A stretch of 16,006 nucleotides of DNA from DRQF01 sp964559135 (GTDB taxonomy: Bacteria; Planctomycetota; GCA-002687715; DRQF01): contig CAZLGG010000092.1 of the NCBI GenBank assembly GCA_964559135.1, positions 1 through 16,006 on the forward strand, read 5' to 3'. Below are positions 1 to 6,835 of this stretch, one piece after another (within the stretch, counting starts at the first letter, position 1; each line of letters starts with the position of its first letter). The position numbers and the translations under genes were made by a program. The notes under the pieces are model-generated. The model did no database searches. It was not told where the DNA came from and worked only from the letters and a program-made list of their open reading frames with translations.

Positions 1-369
1 GTGGTAGACCATCTGCCGGCCGCGGCTGATGGGGTCCGTGTCCCTGCTGAACTGCTGGCGGAGGACGGTGAGGCTGAAGTCCCTCATCCCGCTGAGTTCG
101 CTCCACATGGAGCAAAGCGCCCCCGAACGATAGTGGGGGATCAGGCCGAAGTTCTCCGGGGTCACCACGCGAGACAGGGCGAGTGCCGTGGCGGTTCCGT
201 GAACTTCTTCGCCGGGCCCCCAGATCGCGAACTTCACCTCGCCTTTGTTGACGAGGCGAACGATGTATTCCTCGAGGGCGCGGGATCGGGCACCGACCCG
301 GTAGGCCTGGATCAATTCCTCGTCCTGGAGGGGTCTCATGGGGGCGGGGGCGGCTTCGACGTCCGGCAT
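1..369 (-). CDS. 2-oxoacid dehydrogenase E1 component, alpha subunit (N-terminal part, cut by window edge)
   Basis: The 123 visible residues begin MPDVEAAPAPMRPLQDEELI and continue without a stop to the window edge. The stretch 'LIQAYRVGARSRALEEYIVRLVNKGEV' followed by GPGEEVHGTA, a 'PHYRSGALC' segment and a terminal 'SRGRQMVYH' matches the N-terminal half of TPP-dependent E1 alpha subunits. The GRQM..H element is typical of branched-chain 2-oxoacid dehydrogenase E1 alpha. The family decarboxylates 2-oxoacids and passes the acyl group to the lipoyl domain of E2 in a cytoplasmic complex. The TPP-binding GDG motif would lie outside the window. The start ATG at 369-367 has a GAGGAG-like Shine-Dalgarno just upstream; an internal ATG eleven codons in is less likely. 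It is divergent from the selenoprotein gene. Substrate class (pyruvate or branched-chain) is not decided by this fragment. Confidence 0.8.
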   Translation of the reverse strand, partial: MPDVEAAPAPMRPLQDEELIQAYRVGARSRALEEYIVRLVNKGEVKFAIWGPGEEVHGTATALALSRVVTPENFGLIPHYRSGALCSMWSELSGMRDFSLTVLRQQFSRDTDPISRGRQMVYH

Positions 370-559
370 GGATGACTCCTCGATTCGGTCTGGGTGGTCT
401 CCGTCCGCCACTGTGGTGCGGAAGAGTGACGAAGACGGGCTGTAGGTTAGCGCGCGGCGGGTGGGGGCTAAAGGGAGCTCGGTCCGGGGCGGACTCCGGA
501 AAGGGGGAGTCTTCGCGAAGACGTGAATTCCGAACCTGTTTATTTTCAGTTATTTAGGT

Positions 560-588
560 TTGACACCGTAGGAAAATCGGAATTTCTC
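560..588 (+). promoter_or_regulatory. candidate sigma70-type promoter for the selenoprotein gene
   Basis: A perfect TTGACA -35 hexamer lies at 560-565 inside an unusually AT-rich patch (about 535-588) of otherwise GC-rich sequence. At 17-nt spacing the -10 position reads TTTCTC, a poor match, so the -35 is convincing and the -10 is not. The rest of the 370-652 divergent intergenic region shows no other clear site. The gene's Shine-Dalgarno AAGGAG is at 642-647, 5 nt before the ATG. Confidence 0.3.
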
Positions 589-652
589 CGGGCGCGAAGG
601 ATCGCAGCACGTCAACCGTCTATCATCCGGACAGTCCAACCAAGGAGATCTC

Positions 653-2935
653 ATGAGACGCGAATGGATTGCGATGTTGACCTGTGTGGGCATGCTGGGA
701 TGGACCCTGCCTGCCGTCGCCCAGGACGGTGCGCCCCCCAAGAAAACCGCCAAGAAGACGATTCCGACGCTTTTGGTCGTCCCCCAGGGGAGTGGCACGG
801 CTCCTCAGGACAAAAAGGCCGCCAAGAAGAAGGCCACGGCCGGCCTCATCATCCCCGGCAAGTCGCGGTCCGAACAGCAGGATGAACAAGCCAAGAGCCC
901 TCTGGCCAAACGGTTGAGCGAGATCCTCGGGACGTGGCGGACGACCCAAAACGAGTTCTATGCCCGCTACCGGAAGGCCTCCGCCGAGGAGCGGGAGGCT
1001 CTCTCCAAGGAGTACCCGAAACCGGGGGGAACGGCGAAGGCTCTCATGGCCCTCGCCCGGGAGCATCCCAAGACCGAGGAGGCCGCGAAGGCGCTTTTCT
1101 GGGTGGCTGCGAACATGAGTCGCGAGGACTCGGCCATGTCCTCCCAGGCCTTGGACGCTTTGTTTCGGGACCACAAGCAGAGCCCTGTCATGGGACGGGT
1201 GGCCAAGATGCTTTCCCGATCCGATCGTCCCGAGGACTGCAAGCGGCTGGAACGGCTTCGCGCGGATGCGAAGGACCCGAAGGCCCGGGCCAAGATCACC
1301 TACTACTTGGCTTCGGCCTGCAAGAAAGCGGGCGACAAGAAGAAGGCGCGGCAGTACTTCCAGGAGTGCGCGCAAAGTGACGACGTCATCCTCTACCGGG
1401 ACGTCAGCGTCGGCGCGAAGGCCGAGAAGGAACTCTTTGACCTCGATCATCTGCAGATCGGAATGGTGGCTCCCGATATCCAGGGCGAGGACGAGGACGG
1501 CGTCGCATTCAAGCTGTCCGACTACCGGGGCAAGGTCGTTTTGCTCGACTTCTGGGGGCATTGGTGAGGGCCCTGCCGGGCCATGTTCCCGCACGAGCGG
1601 TCGCTCGTGAAGCAGTACAAGGATAAACCCTTCGCCATCGTCGGTGTGAACACCGACAAGGATCGTGACTCTCTGAGCAAGAAGAACGCCAAGGCCGGCA
1701 TCACGTGGAGAAGTTTTTGGAACGGCGAGAAGGGGACCGGGGGACCGATCTCCCAGTCCTGGAATATCTCCGGATACCCCACCATGTTCCTCCTCGATCA
1801 CAACGGCGTCATCTTGAATCGTTGGTTGGGGAGTCCCGGCAACGATGTCCTCGACGCGGCGATCGAGAAGGCCGTGAAGGCCGCGGAGCAGGACCAGGCC
1901 CGCGCGCCCCGTTCGAAGCAAGCCTCCGTGGACGACATCATCGCTCAGTACGATTTCGAAATGAAGCGCTTCAGCGAGGCCTACGGGAAGGCGAAGACGG
2001 ACGACGAAAAAGCCAAGCTCTTCAAAGAGGCCTACCCGGAGCCGGCGACTTACGTGGACGATCTGTGGGCCGGCATCCGCCGCGTGGAGGGCACGGAGGA
2101 AGCCGCCCGCGGTTTGGCCTGGATCCTGTCCAACAGCCGTGACGCCGAGGACAAGGCGAAGGCCATGGACATGCTGATGGCGAAGCATTCCGATTCGCCG
2201 TCTCTCGGCAAGGTTTGCTCGATGCTCGTCTGGGACCGCAGCGAGGCGGCGGCGAAGTTTCTGGACACGCTGGCGACCAGCAGTCCCCATCGCGAGGTGA
2301 AGGGGGCCGCCCTTTTGGCCAAGGCGGCGAGGATGAAGCGAGACCACACTGAGACCGCGACGAAGGAGGCTCTGGCGCTGTTCAAGGCCGTTGCAAGGGA
2401 CTACGCCGACGTGCCCCACCCTTGGGCCAAGGAGATCGCGTCCTGCACCACCATCGGCGCCGCGGCGGAGAGGGAGATTTTCGAACTCGAGAATCTCGTC
2501 GTCGGAAAGCCGGCGCCCGACATCGCGGCCAAGGATCTGGACGGCGTCGCGTTCAAGCTCTCGGATTATCGGGGCAAGGTGGTCATGTTGGACTTCTGGG
2601 GCGATTGGTGAGGACCTTGCCGGGGTATGTACCCCCACGAGCGGTCGCTCGTGAAGACCTACAAGGATCGCCCCTTCGCTCTCATCGGTGTCAACAGCGA
2701 TGACGACTTGGTGAAACTGAAGAAGCGCATGAAGGAGGAGAACATCACCTGGCGGAGTTTCTGGAACGGCAAGAAGGGACCGGACGGTCCCATCGCCACC
2801 GCCTGGAACGTCAAGGGTTGGCCCACGATCTACGTCATCGATGCCAAGGGGATCATTCGCTACAAGAATGTTCGTGGCGAGCGCTTGGAAAAGGCCATCG
2901 AGACCCTCGTCAAGGAAGCCGAAGCCGCCCAGTGA
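653..2935 (+). CDS. secreted tandem thioredoxin-like (TlpA/redoxin family) selenoprotein with two selenocysteines
   Basis: This is one reading frame of 760 residues if the two UGA codons at residues 305 and 653 are read as selenocysteine. The start ATG has AAGGAG 5 nt upstream. Residues 1-23 are a signal peptide (cleavage near AVA/QDG), so the protein acts outside the cytoplasm. A Lys-rich linker with two short hydrophobic pseudo-repeats spans about 29-70. Two copies of one module follow: a helical, TPR-like region (about 81-268 and 424-615) and a TlpA/AhpC-TSA-like thioredoxin fold (about 268-413 and 615-760). Each fold has the signature D-F-W-G-x-W-U-G-P-C-R, resolving Cys at 308 and 656, and a cis-Pro loop (GYPT, P376; GWPT, P724). 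The family does thiol-disulfide exchange; Sec replaces the nucleophilic Cys of CxxC. The partner and substrate are unknown. The real stop is also UGA (2933-2935). An automatic caller would split it into three ORFs or call it a pseudogene; two UGAs at homologous catalytic positions with no other lesion argue against decay. Confidence 0.9.
1565..1567 (+). other. in-frame UGA, predicted selenocysteine codon 1 (residue 305)
   Basis: The frame reads Phe-Trp-Gly-His-Trp, then UGA, then Gly-Pro-Cys-Arg. UGA therefore sits where thioredoxin-fold proteins have the N-terminal Cys of CGPC. The same frame continues with clear homology on both sides: KLSDYRGKVVLLDFWG before it, and MFPHERSLVK with a cis-Pro loop after it. 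Confidence 0.9.
1592..1609 (+). promoter_or_regulatory. candidate bacterial SECIS hairpin 1
   Basis: CACGAGC-GGUC-GCUCGUG folds into a perfect 7-bp stem with a GGUC tetraloop. The loop begins 31 nt after the UGA and starts with G. This agrees with the published bacterial SECIS description (apical loop roughly 16-37 nt downstream, a G among the first loop bases). From memory, the E. coli fdhF SECIS also carries GGUC in its apical loop. The hairpin lies inside coding sequence for His-Glu-Arg-Ser-Leu-Val. An alternative, weaker stem CGGG/CCCG lies at 1577-1591 with loop CCAUGUU. SelB binding is inferred. Confidence 0.75.
2609..2611 (+). other. in-frame UGA, predicted selenocysteine codon 2 (residue 653)
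   Basis: The frame reads Phe-Trp-Gly-Asp-Trp, then UGA, then Gly-Pro-Cys-Arg, the same position as the first UGA and exactly 1044 nt (348 codons) downstream. Downstream residues MYPHERSLVK and the GWPT cis-Pro loop complete a second thioredoxin fold. Synonymous sites around the two copies have diverged, so this is not a recent perfect duplication or an assembly repeat. Confidence 0.9.
2636..2653 (+). promoter_or_regulatory. candidate bacterial SECIS hairpin 2
   Basis: This is identical in sequence and in distance from its UGA to hairpin 1: a 7-bp stem, GGUC loop, loop start 31 nt after the UGA. The identical block extends 21 nt (1592-1612 and 2636-2656), while bases on either side differ. 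A second stem GGGGU/ACCCC with loop AUGU lies at 2622-2635, 10 nt after the UGA, and is a possible alternative or additional element. Confidence 0.75.
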
Positions 2936-2984
2936 GCCTCCGACGCGCAGCCTGACTCGTACGAGTTGCGTCACACACAACGAG

Positions 2985-3018
2985 GGCCCTGGGGGGGGGG
3001 ATAGTACCCCCCGGGGCC
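2985..3018 (+). terminator. strong G/C hairpin between the selenoprotein gene and thyA, possible terminator
   Basis: GGCCCU-GGGGGG (2985-2996) pairs with CCCCCC-GGGGCC (3007-3018) to give a 12-bp stem with one U-G pair and a 10-nt loop. It includes a run of ten G at 2991-3000. It is followed by TATTCTC and not a U-tract, so intrinsic termination is uncertain; it may instead be a processing or attenuation structure in front of thyA. A 12-nt palindrome ACTCGTACGAGT lies just upstream at 2955-2966. Confidence 0.45.
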
Positions 3019-3033
3019 TATTCTCATCGCACC

Positions 3034-3828
3034 ATGTTGCCCTACCTGGAACTTCTCAGAGCCCTTCGAACCGGCGGCACGCCCAAGGATGACCGCACGG
3101 GTGTGGGGACTCTCAGTCTCTTCGGACACCAGATGCGCTTCGATCTCGCGGGCGGATTTCCTCTCGTGACCACGAAGAAACTCCATCTTCGATCCATCAT
3201 TCACGAGTTGCTCTGGTTCCTGAAGGGCGAGACCAACATCGCGTATCTACGGGAGAACAAGGTCTCCATCTGGGACGCCTGGGCGGATGAGAACGGCGAT
3301 CTCGGCCCCATCTACGGCCGTCAGTGGCGGTCTTGGGCGACCGCCGACGGAAACACGGTCGATCAGATCCGAAACGTCATCCACGAGATCCGCAACAACC
3401 CCGATTCCCGGCGGCTCATCGTCTCCGCCTGGAATGTCGGCGATCTGCCCCGCATGGCTCTCTCACCTTGCCACTGCCTCTTCCAGTTCTACGTGGCGGA
3501 TGGGCGGCTCTCCTGCCAGCTCTACCAGCGCAGCGCGGATGTCTTCCTGGGGGTGCCCTTCAATATCGCTTCCTACGCACTGTTGACCCACATGATCGCC
3601 CAGGTGACGGGGCTCGATGTGGGCGAATTCATTCACACGTTCGGTGATGTGCACCTCTATCGGAATCATCTCGAAGCGGCCGACCTCCAACTCTCCCGTG
3701 CGCCCCGGTCCCGCCCCACATTGCACCTGAATCCCGCCGTGAAGGATATCGACGCCTTCCACATCGAGGACGTCGTCATCACGGGCTATGACCCTCACCC
3801 GGCCATCAAGGCGTCCGTTGCGGTATGA
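3034..3828 (+). CDS. thyA: thymidylate synthase
   Basis: The protein has 264 residues, the same length as E. coli ThyA, and aligns from its first residues (YLELLRALRTGGTPKDDRTG, then GTLSLFGHQMRFDL). It methylates dUMP to dTMP with 5,10-methylenetetrahydrofolate, releasing dihydrofolate, in the cytoplasm. Visible motifs are the folate/dUMP-binding R21, the catalytic Cys146 in ALSPCHCLFQFY, the phosphate-binding QRSADVFLGVPFNIASYA segment and the C-terminal GYDPHPAIKASVAV. There is no clear Shine-Dalgarno before the ATG, but homology supports this start. The stop overlaps the folA start by 4 nt (ATGA), so the two are translationally coupled. Confidence 0.97.
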   Translation: MLPYLELLRALRTGGTPKDDRTGVGTLSLFGHQMRFDLAGGFPLVTTKKLHLRSIIHELLWFLKGETNIAYLRENKVSIWDAWADENGDLGPIYGRQWRSWATADGNTVDQIRNVIHEIRNNPDSRRLIVSAWNVGDLPRMALSPCHCLFQFYVADGRLSCQLYQRSADVFLGVPFNIASYALLTHMIAQVTGLDVGEFIHTFGDVHLYRNHLEAADLQLSRAPRSRPTLHLNPAVKDIDAFHIEDVVITGYDPHPAIKASVAV

Positions 3829-4361
3829 CCGTGGCCGTCACCCTCGTCGTTGCGATGGACGAGCAGGGACTCATCGGGCGCGGCGGAGACCTCCCCTGGC
3901 GACTGCCGGCGGATCTGGCGCGATTCAAGCGCATCACCCTGGGACACCCGATCCTCATGGGTCGGAAGACCTGGGAGTCCATCGGTCGAGCTCTGCCCGG
4001 CCGCACCAACCTCGTCCTCACCCGAAGGGCTGATTTCTCCCCCGCGGGTGTCGTGGTGGTCTCCACGCCGGAGGATGCGGTCCGGCGCGCCGGGGAGTGT
4101 CCGGGGGGCGAGGAACTCATGGTGATCGGTGGGGCTCAGATCTACGAGATCTTCCTGCCTCTCGCGCAACGCCTTCAGGTGACCCGCGTCGAGGGCCGTT
4201 TCGAGGGTGATGTCTTCTTCCCCGCTTGGAATCCCGGGGAGTTCGAATGCGTGGCCGAGGAGACAAGGCCGGCCGATGCTCGGAATCCCCATGCCGTGAC
4301 CTTCCAGACCTGGGAGCGTTTGCGTCGCCCCCCGGCTCGGATACATTCCCCGCGTTCCTGA
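3825..4361 (+). CDS. folA: dihydrofolate reductase
   Basis: This 178-residue protein reduces dihydrofolate to tetrahydrofolate with NADPH. It shows the family landmarks: LIGRGGDLPWRLPADLARFK with the catalytic acid at D30, HPILMGRKTWESIGRALPGRTNLVLTR, and VIGGAQIYEIFLPLAQRLQVTRV. The C-terminal tail (about the last 15 residues, RLRRPPARIHSPRS) is an Arg-rich extension beyond the usual fold. The start overlaps the thyA stop, which couples production of the enzyme that consumes methylene-THF with the one that regenerates THF. Confidence 0.96.
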   Translation: MTVAVTLVVAMDEQGLIGRGGDLPWRLPADLARFKRITLGHPILMGRKTWESIGRALPGRTNLVLTRRADFSPAGVVVVSTPEDAVRRAGECPGGEELMVIGGAQIYEIFLPLAQRLQVTRVEGRFEGDVFFPAWNPGEFECVAEETRPADARNPHAVTFQTWERLRRPPARIHSPRS

Positions 4362-4374
4362 ACGCGAGGGTCCC

Positions 4375-5190
4375 ATGTCGAAGTCAAAGGGGTTGACCGC
4401 CAAGACGGCGGATAGGCATTTCCTCTACCAAGCCGCCGTCCAGGATTCCGAATCCGAAACGGAGCGGGTCATCGAGATCTTCAAGAAGGTCCGCCGACGG
4501 AGTCCGATGGCGCTCCGAGAGGACTTCTGCGGCACGGCCATTGCCTGTGCGAGCTGGGTGAAGAGTCACCGTAAGCGGTGGGCGATCGGGCTCGATCTGG
4601 ATGAAGACGTGCTCGCCTGGGGCAAACAGCACAACCTTCGCCCCTTGGGCGAAGAGGCGGGCCGCGTGACGATTCTGCCGAAGAACGTCATCAGTACGAC
4701 CTCTCCCAAGGTCGACCTCTGCACCGCCTTCAACTTCAGCTATTGCATCTTCAAGGAGCGCAAGGAACTCATTCGCTACTTCAAGCGGGTTCGGGCCTCT
4801 CTCGTGGACGACGGCGTCTTCATGATGGATCTCTACGGCGGAACCGACGCGGGCGAGGTGCTGGAGGAGACTCGGAAATGCAAGTGGAAGGGGAAAACCT
4901 TCACCTATGTTTGGGACCAAGCATTCTTCAATCCCGTCGACAACCACGTCATCAACCACATCCACTTCCGATTCCCTGACAAGTCGGAGATGAAATGCGC
5001 CTTCACCTACGACTGGCGCCTCTGGTCGCCCATCGAGGTGACCGAGTGCCTCGCCGAGGCCGGGTTCACCCGCTCGCGGGTGTGGTGGGAAGAGGAGGAC
5101 GAGGACGGCGACGGCACCGGCGTTTATCACCCCGTCACCGAGGTCGAGAACCAGGCCGGCTGGATCTGCTACATCGTTGCCGAGCGGTGA
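4375..5190 (+). CDS. class I SAM-dependent methyltransferase
   Basis: The 271-residue protein has a Rossmann methyltransferase core. Motif I is the variant LREDFCGTA (residues 48-56), followed by IGLDLDEDVLAWGKQHN (motif II acid near 75), a VDLCTAFNFSYCIF segment and a 'VDDGVFMMDLYGG' post-motif. LREDFCGTA is typical of an uncharacterised subgroup of small-molecule-type methyltransferases; I do not know its substrate. GAGGG upstream of ATG 4375 serves as Shine-Dalgarno, and the gene starts 13 nt after folA, so it is probably the third gene of the thyA-folA operon. Acidic residues WWEEEDEDGDG near 239 form a charged loop. Confidence 0.85.
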   Translation: MSKSKGLTAKTADRHFLYQAAVQDSESETERVIEIFKKVRRRSPMALREDFCGTAIACASWVKSHRKRWAIGLDLDEDVLAWGKQHNLRPLGEEAGRVTILPKNVISTTSPKVDLCTAFNFSYCIFKERKELIRYFKRVRASLVDDGVFMMDLYGGTDAGEVLEETRKCKWKGKTFTYVWDQAFFNPVDNHVINHIHFRFPDKSEMKCAFTYDWRLWSPIEVTECLAEAGFTRSRVWWEEEDEDGDGTGVYHPVTEVENQAGWICYIVAER

Positions 5191-5241
5191 CTTTCGCATG
5201 CCCGTCCCGGCGGGTCTTGGTGCGCTGAGCCGGTTTGGCGC

Positions 5242-5270
5242 GGGAAAGGTCGCCGCGTGATCACTTTCCG
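5242..5270. terminator. weak inverted repeat between convergent genes
   Basis: GGAAAG (5243-5248) pairs with CTTTCC (5264-5269) across a 15-nt loop containing the palindrome GTGATCAC. It lies in the 91-nt gap between the converging methyltransferase and ABC permease genes. It could serve as a bidirectional terminator, but there is no U-tract and the stem is short. Confidence 0.2.
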
Positions 5271-5281
5271 GCGAGAGGGGG

Positions 5282-6835
5282 TCAGGCGGAGAGGACCCAG
5301 CGGATGATTTCCTTCAGCTTGGGCGGTTTTCCGGTCATGAGGATACCCACGCGGAAGATCTTTCCGGCGGCCCACACGAAGAGCGCGATGGTGGCGAGCA
5401 GCAGTGCACCCGAGACGACATACTCCCAGACGGGGATGTCGGCCGCAGCGCGATTCATCATCGCGAACGGGGTCGTCAGCGGGATGAAGGTCATCACCCG
5501 GGCCAAGGCTCCGTTGGGATCCTGCACGATGGGAAACATGGTGAACAAAGGGATCATCAGCATGACGGAAACCGGCATCATCAGGTTCTGAGCTTCCTTC
5601 AGGCTGTTGCAGACGGAACCGATCCCTACGAGCAGTGACGCGTAGAGCAGGTAACCCAGCAGGAAGTAGACCACGAAGGAGACGAGGTACTTCGGATACG
5701 TGATGAGGGGCGTCAAATCGAAGGGCGGCTCGAGATTCATGGCCGGAGCGGCCTTGATGGTGAGCACGAAGAACATCACCCAGCACAGAACGACCGTCAA
5801 ACCCGTGAGGGCGATGCCGACGATCTTGCCCGCCATCAACTCGGTCGGTGAGACGGAGGACAGCAACACCTCGATCGTGCGGTTCGACTTCTCTTCGATC
5901 GTGTTCGTGAGAAGCATCTGTGAGATCATGAAGATGGCGATCCAGAGCAGATAGACGAAGGCGATGGGGATGAACTGCATCGCTTTGTCCACCGACTCGA
6001 CCTTTGCTTCCTCGCCCCCCTCCGTGAGCTGCACGGCTTTGAAGACGACCGGAGTCTGAATGCGTCGGATCACCTCCTCATCGATGCCCTCCCGTTCGAT
6101 GCGTTTCTCGCGGACGACCTCGTCCGCAAAGCGCGCGAACCAGTTCCGAAGCGCATCATCCGTGAGGTTGTTCGAGACGTACTTGTTTCCCGCGGAGCCA
6201 TCGACGGGGTTTTCGCTGACCACGATGTAGGCGAAGATGCGTTCCTCCTTCAACGCCTCGCGAAAAGGCGCCTCCGGGTCGGCTTCGTCACCGGGGGCGA
6301 TATCGACACGCTCGTAGAGGCTGCGACTCAGCGAGCGGCTGAACTCTCGCGCCTGGCTTGCGGAGAGGCCGGAATACCACCGACGAAGTTGCTCTCCGCT
6401 CTTTTTGACCATCTCCGCCACTTCCTCGGGGAGATCGTCCAGGATCTTTTGTCCCTCGGGGCTGGCGTGGAGCATGGTCAGCGTCGAGGCCGCGCGGCGG
6501 ATCTCCTCGTCGGACATGTCGCGAATGGCTTGCGCCTGCCCCTCGAGGCCCGGGGGGAGGCCCTCGGTGGCCTTCCCGTCCCTCAGGCGGTCGCGAATGA
6601 CGCGGAGGAGTTTCTCCATGTCCGGAAACGCGGCGCGCTTCTCGACCGCCTCCAGAAGCCAGCCCGACCGATCGAGGACGGCATAGAGTCGTGCGTCCTT
6701 GTGATCCTCGAGAAGCTTCGGGATGACGATGGAGAGGATGAGGACGACCGGAAAGAAGAGGATTCCGATCCAAAAGGTCTTCGTCCGCATGTTCTCGAAG
6801 AATTCACGGAGCGCCACCAGGCGAATCTTCTTCAT
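5282..6835 (-). CDS. ABC-2 type transporter permease (NatB/YhaP-like)
   Basis: The 517-residue protein starts MKKIRLVALREFFENMRTKT at ATG 6835-6833, overlapping the stop of the ATPase gene by 4 nt (ATGA). A longer reading frame upstream exists but lies inside the ATPase gene. Topology: one membrane helix at about 20-42, a large extracytoplasmic domain of roughly 230 residues, then about five helices in the C-terminal half. The motif 'TNTIEEKSNRTIEVLLSSVSPTELMAGKIVG' is diagnostic of the ABC-2 export permease family with NatB-type architecture. It should pair with the ATPase encoded directly upstream to form an exporter; the substrate is unknown. Confidence 0.9.
   Translation of the reverse strand: MKKIRLVALREFFENMRTKTFWIGILFFPVVLILSIVIPKLLEDHKDARLYAVLDRSGWLLEAVEKRAAFPDMEKLLRVIRDRLRDGKATEGLPPGLEGQAQAIRDMSDEEIRRAASTLTMLHASPEGQKILDDLPEEVAEMVKKSGEQLRRWYSGLSASQAREFSRSLSRSLYERVDIAPGDEADPEAPFREALKEERIFAYIVVSENPVDGSAGNKYVSNNLTDDALRNWFARFADEVVREKRIEREGIDEEVIRRIQTPVVFKAVQLTEGGEEAKVESVDKAMQFIPIAFVYLLWIAIFMISQMLLTNTIEEKSNRTIEVLLSSVSPTELMAGKIVGIALTGLTVVLCWVMFFVLTIKAAPAMNLEPPFDLTPLITYPKYLVSFVVYFLLGYLLYASLLVGIGSVCNSLKEAQNLMMPVSVMLMIPLFTMFPIVQDPNGALARVMTFIPLTTPFAMMNRAAADIPVWEYVVSGALLLATIALFVWAAGKIFRVGILMTGKPPKLKEIIRWVLSA

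Larger units (their letters stand above)
893..2932 (+). repeat. tandem duplication of a [helical + thioredoxin-like] module within the selenoprotein
   Basis: Module 1 (about residues 81-413) and module 2 (about 424-760) share the same order of elements: a helical region rich in Ala/Lys/Glu, an 'AEKELFDLDHL.IG..APDI' / 'AEREIFELENLVVGKPAPDI' transition, VAFKLSDYRGKVV, the FWGxWUGPCR site, ERSLVK-YKD-PFA, ITWRSFWNG and the cis-Pro loop. The thioredoxin parts are close to identical around the active site, the helical parts are much more diverged, and the copy offset at the Sec codon is 1044 nt. Confidence 0.85.

Noticed and set aside
1565..2611. Pseudogene or genetic-code reassignment as the reason for the in-frame UGAs
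   Set aside because: Two independent nonsense changes at the same catalytic codon with no other lesion are unlikely, and UGA is a normal stop in thyA, the GMC gene and others, some fixed by ATGA overlaps.
1583..2611. Separate genes starting at ATG 1583 and ATG 2627
   Set aside because: Neither ATG has a Shine-Dalgarno, both would begin inside a thioredoxin fold just after the active site, and homology continues upstream in the same frame.
623..2980. 785-codon minus-strand ORF opposite the selenoprotein gene
   Set aside because: It is a shadow of the GC-rich sense gene: the translation is low-complexity, Arg/Leu/Gly-rich and matches no family, while the sense frame has signal peptide, Shine-Dalgarno and thioredoxin homology.
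2933..3003. Third Sec codon at the terminal UGA, with readthrough to TAG at 3001-3003
   Set aside because: A short palindrome (2955-2966) lies downstream, but its stem is only about 4 bp, it lacks the GGUC loop, and the added 22 residues look non-coding, ending in a G-run.
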